Positions 61,520 to 64,000 of a DNA stretch of 64,000 nt are shown piece after piece. The DNA lies in assembly GCF_030653815.1 (NCBI RefSeq), contig NZ_JAURYQ010000031.1:62001-126000 (forward strand), written 5' to 3'. The notes beneath the pieces were generated by a model. It was not told the DNA's origin and did no database searches. It worked only from the letters and a program-made list of their open reading frames with translations. The first letter of the stretch is position 1. Every line of letters begins with the position of its first letter. The position numbers and the translations under genes were made by a program. Source of the DNA: Rhodoferax sp. GTDB lineage: Bacteria; Pseudomonadota; Gammaproteobacteria; Burkholderiales; Burkholderiaceae_C.

Positions 61520-62788
61520 ATGAACACCGCCACTTCTGTTGCCCCCCGTTACGCCATTCCCCAGCATGCCCCCACCTCCGCCCGCGCCGGTTTGCGCCTG
61601 CTGGAGCAACTGCGCCACGGCGCGCTCACGCTGGTGCTGCCCGACGGCTCGCATCGGCGTTATGGTGAACACCCGCATCAGCACGCGCTGCCCAGTTCGC
61701 AACATCCCTGCGCGACGCTGCAGCTGCACAACTGGAAGGTGTTTGCCGCCGCGCTGAAATCGGGTGACATCGGTTTTGCCGAAAGTTTTATCGCGGGCGA
61801 CTGGAGCACACCCGACCTGACCGAGTTGCTCAAGCTGTTTGCCGCCAACCGGCAGGCCATGGAGTCGGTGATTTACGGCACCTGGGGCGGGCGCCTGCTG
61901 TACCGCATCAAACACCTGCTGCAGCACAACAGCCGCGCCAACAGTCGCAAGAACATCCATGCCCATTACGACCTGGGCAATGACTTTTACCGCCTGTGGC
62001 TCGACGAGACCATGAACTACTCGTCGGCCTGGTTCGACGGTGATTTTTCGCAGCCGATGGCGCAGGCGCAGACCGCCAAGGTGCGCCGCGCCCTGGAAAT
62101 GGCCCGGGTCAAGCCGGGTGACCGGGTGCTGGAAATTGGTTGCGGCTGGGGCGCGCTGGCGCAGGAAGCCAGCACCGAATTCAAGGCCTCGGTGGTGGGC
62201 GTGACCCTGAGCACCGAGCAGCTGGCATTTGCACAGCGGCGTCTGCAGCGGCTGGGGGTCAGCACCGGTGCCGGTGCGACAGCCGACCTGCGCCTGCAGG
62301 ACTACCGCGACATTGCGGATGCGCCGTTTGATGCCATTTGCTCGATCGAGATGGTCGAGGCGGTGGGCCGCGCCTACTGGCCGCAGTATTTCCAGACCGT
62401 GAGCCGGTTGCTGAAACCCGGCGGTCGCGCTTGTGTGCAGAGCATCGTGATCAGCGACGCCCTGTTTGAGCGTTACGTCAACGGCACCGACTTCATCCAG
62501 CAATACATTTTTCCGGGCGGCTGCCTGCCGTGCCCGCGCGAGTTTCGCCAGCAGGCGCAGGCCGCCGGCTTGGTGGTCGAAGACGAATTTGCCTTTGGCC
62601 TGGACTACGCCGAAACCCTGCGCCGTTGGCGCGATGCCTTTCTGGCGCGCCAGGCCGAGGCGGTGGCGCTGGGCTTCGACACCCGCTTCATGCGTATCTG
62701 GGAGTTTTACCTGGCTTATTGCGAAGCGGCTTTCGAGGTCGGCAACATCGACCTGGTGCAATACACCCTGGTCAAACCCGCGCCATGA
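61520..62788 (+). CDS. Cyclopropane-fatty-acyl-phospholipid synthase-like SAM methyltransferase
   Basis: AHYDLGNDFYRLWLDETMNYSSAWF; VLEIGCGWGALAQEA. Confidence 0.94.
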   Translation: MNTATSVAPRYAIPQHAPTSARAGLRLLEQLRHGALTLVLPDGSHRRYGEHPHQHALPSSQHPCATLQLHNWKVFAAALKSGDIGFAESFIAGDWSTPDLTELLKLFAANRQAMESVIYGTWGGRLLYRIKHLLQHNSRANSRKNIHAHYDLGNDFYRLWLDETMNYSSAWFDGDFSQPMAQAQTAKVRRALEMARVKPGDRVLEIGCGWGALAQEASTEFKASVVGVTLSTEQLAFAQRRLQRLGVSTGAGATADLRLQDYRDIADAPFDAICSIEMVEAVGRAYWPQYFQTVSRLLKPGGRACVQSIVISDALFERYVNGTDFIQQYIFPGGCLPCPREFRQQAQAAGLVVEDEFAFGLDYAETLRRWRDAFLARQAEAVALGFDTRFMRIWEFYLAYCEAAFEVGNIDLVQYTLVKPAP

Positions 62789-63351
62789 AACCGCTTGTCA
62801 GACAGGCTGTCTTGACTGGTGCGGCCGGGCTTTTCAGCCTCCAGGTCTGGGCTACCAGCCTGCCCGTTGAGCTGCGCCTGGCGATGCCCGCAGCCGCGTT
62901 AGCGGGCCAGGCCAAGCTGACTTTCTGGGGTTTTGAGGTGTACCAGGCGTCTTTGTGGGTGGCGCCGGGGTTCACGGCCAAGGCTTACGCGGACCACGGC
63001 TTTGCGCTGGAGCTGAGCTACCTGCGCGACTTTGCAGGGGCTGACATTGCCAAGCGCTCACTGGCCGAGATGGCGCGTCAGGTGCCCATCAACGCCCACC
63101 AGGCAACGCGCTGGGGCGCGCAGATGCACGCGCTGTTTCCCGATGTCAAGGCCGGTGAGCGGCTGACCGGCATCCACCTGCCGGGTGTGGGCGCGCGCTT
63201 TGTGTTCAACGGACAGCCTTTGGGTGACATTGCCGACGCCGAATTCGCCCGACTGTTTTTTGGCATCTGGCTGTCACCGCAAACCTCGGAACCCAAGTTG
63301 CGTCTGGCCCTGTTGCAGCAGCTGGCGCCCGCCGCTGGCGCCACGCCATGA
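62785..63351 (+). CDS. Chalcone isomerase-like domain protein, secreted
   Basis: Signal peptide; KLTFWGFEVYQASLWVAPGF; ATG 62785 overlapping upstream stop. Confidence 0.82.
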   Translation: MKPLVRQAVLTGAAGLFSLQVWATSLPVELRLAMPAAALAGQAKLTFWGFEVYQASLWVAPGFTAKAYADHGFALELSYLRDFAGADIAKRSLAEMARQVPINAHQATRWGAQMHALFPDVKAGERLTGIHLPGVGARFVFNGQPLGDIADAEFARLFFGIWLSPQTSEPKLRLALLQQLAPAAGATP

Positions 63352-64000
63352 CTGACGGGGCCGCCTTTGGCACGCGGGATGGCTGGCGCTATGGCCTGCT
63401 GGGCTTGCCGCTGGCGTTTTGCGCCCTGCCGCTGTATGTGCTGATGCCCAATTTGTATGCGCGCGAGTGGGGCGTGTCCCTGGCGGCGCTGGGCGCCGTG
63501 CTGCTGGCCGCGCGCCTGCTCGATGCCGTGTTGGACCCGTGGCTGGGCCGGGTCTGTGACCGCTTGTTTGCCCGTTCCATCCGCGCCGTGCTGGCGTTTG
63601 GCGCGGCGGCAGCGGTGCTGCTCGGGTTGGGCTTTTCCGCCATTTTTTTGCCGCCGGTGCAAGAGCCTGCTGCCTTGCTGGCGTGGGCCGGTGGCTGGCT
63701 GGTGCTCACTTACCTGGCCTACAGTGCTCTGGCGGTGGCGCACCAGTCCTGGGGTGCCATGCTGGGCGGTGACGCGCTGCAGCGCAGCCGCGTGGTGGCC
63801 TGGCGCGAGGGGCTGGGGCTGGTCGGTGTGGTGTTGGCCTCGGTCACTTCCACGCTGCTGGGTGTGCCGGTGATGCTGGCTTTGTTGTGGTTGATGCTGG
63901 TCTTGGGCTGGTGGGCCTGGTCGCGCGCGCCCAGGCCGGCGCGCGCAACGTCTGGCAGTCTGGCTGGGCCGTCTGACCCGCACTCCAGGGCTCCAGTGAG
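63348..64000 (+). CDS. MFS transporter, 3'-truncated by window end (not in ORF track)
   Basis: Translated by hand: MTDGAAFGTRDGWRYGLLGLPLAFCALPLYVLMPNLYAREWGVSLAALGAVLLAARLLDAVLDPWLGRVCDR; ATGA overlap; open to window edge. Confidence 0.85.
   Translation, partial: MTDGAAFGTRDGWRYGLLGLPLAFCALPLYVLMPNLYAREWGVSLAALGAVLLAARLLDAVLDPWLGRVCDRLFARSIRAVLAFGAAAAVLLGLGFSAIFLPPVQEPAALLAWAGGWLVLTYLAYSALAVAHQSWGAMLGGDALQRSRVVAWREGLGLVGVVLASVTSTLLGVPVMLALLWLMLVLGWWAWSRAPRPARATSGSLAGPSDPHSRAPV

Noticed and set aside
61508-62761. 417-aa minus-strand ORF
   Set aside because: Antisense shadow of the Cfa-like gene

Overview
The window reads as one contiguous, ordinary-GC betaproteobacterial chromosome segment. 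Comamonadaceae/Rhodoferax-like is my inference from gene content. Contents in order: a uronate catabolism cluster with a TRAP permease (0-6.3 kb); a tetraheme cytochrome; a chromosome-partition block parB-hydrolase-parA-LysE-rsmG-mnmG carrying four parS palindromes (7.7-13.5 kb); a PPi-type phosphofructokinase; a NapC-type cytochrome cluster with a perfect FNR box, next to rquA (rhodoquinone biosynthesis); a complete ccmABCDEFGHI operon; a 501-bp AT-rich intergenic gap with DnaA boxes (oriC candidate) ahead of minCDE; copper and Crp/Fnr genes; an octaheme tetrathionate-reductase-like operon with cytochrome b, outer-membrane barrel and rhodanese genes; housekeeping genes; a second TRAP system; a low-GC island (about 47.1-51.8 kb) with a CD-NTase + S-4TM CBASS system and two companion genes; amt, HD-GYP and DHH genes; and a cfa/DUF1365/FAD-oxidoreductase lipid cluster running off the right edge. 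No rRNA, tRNA or CRISPR was recognised. All family calls are from reading protein motifs; no database search was run.
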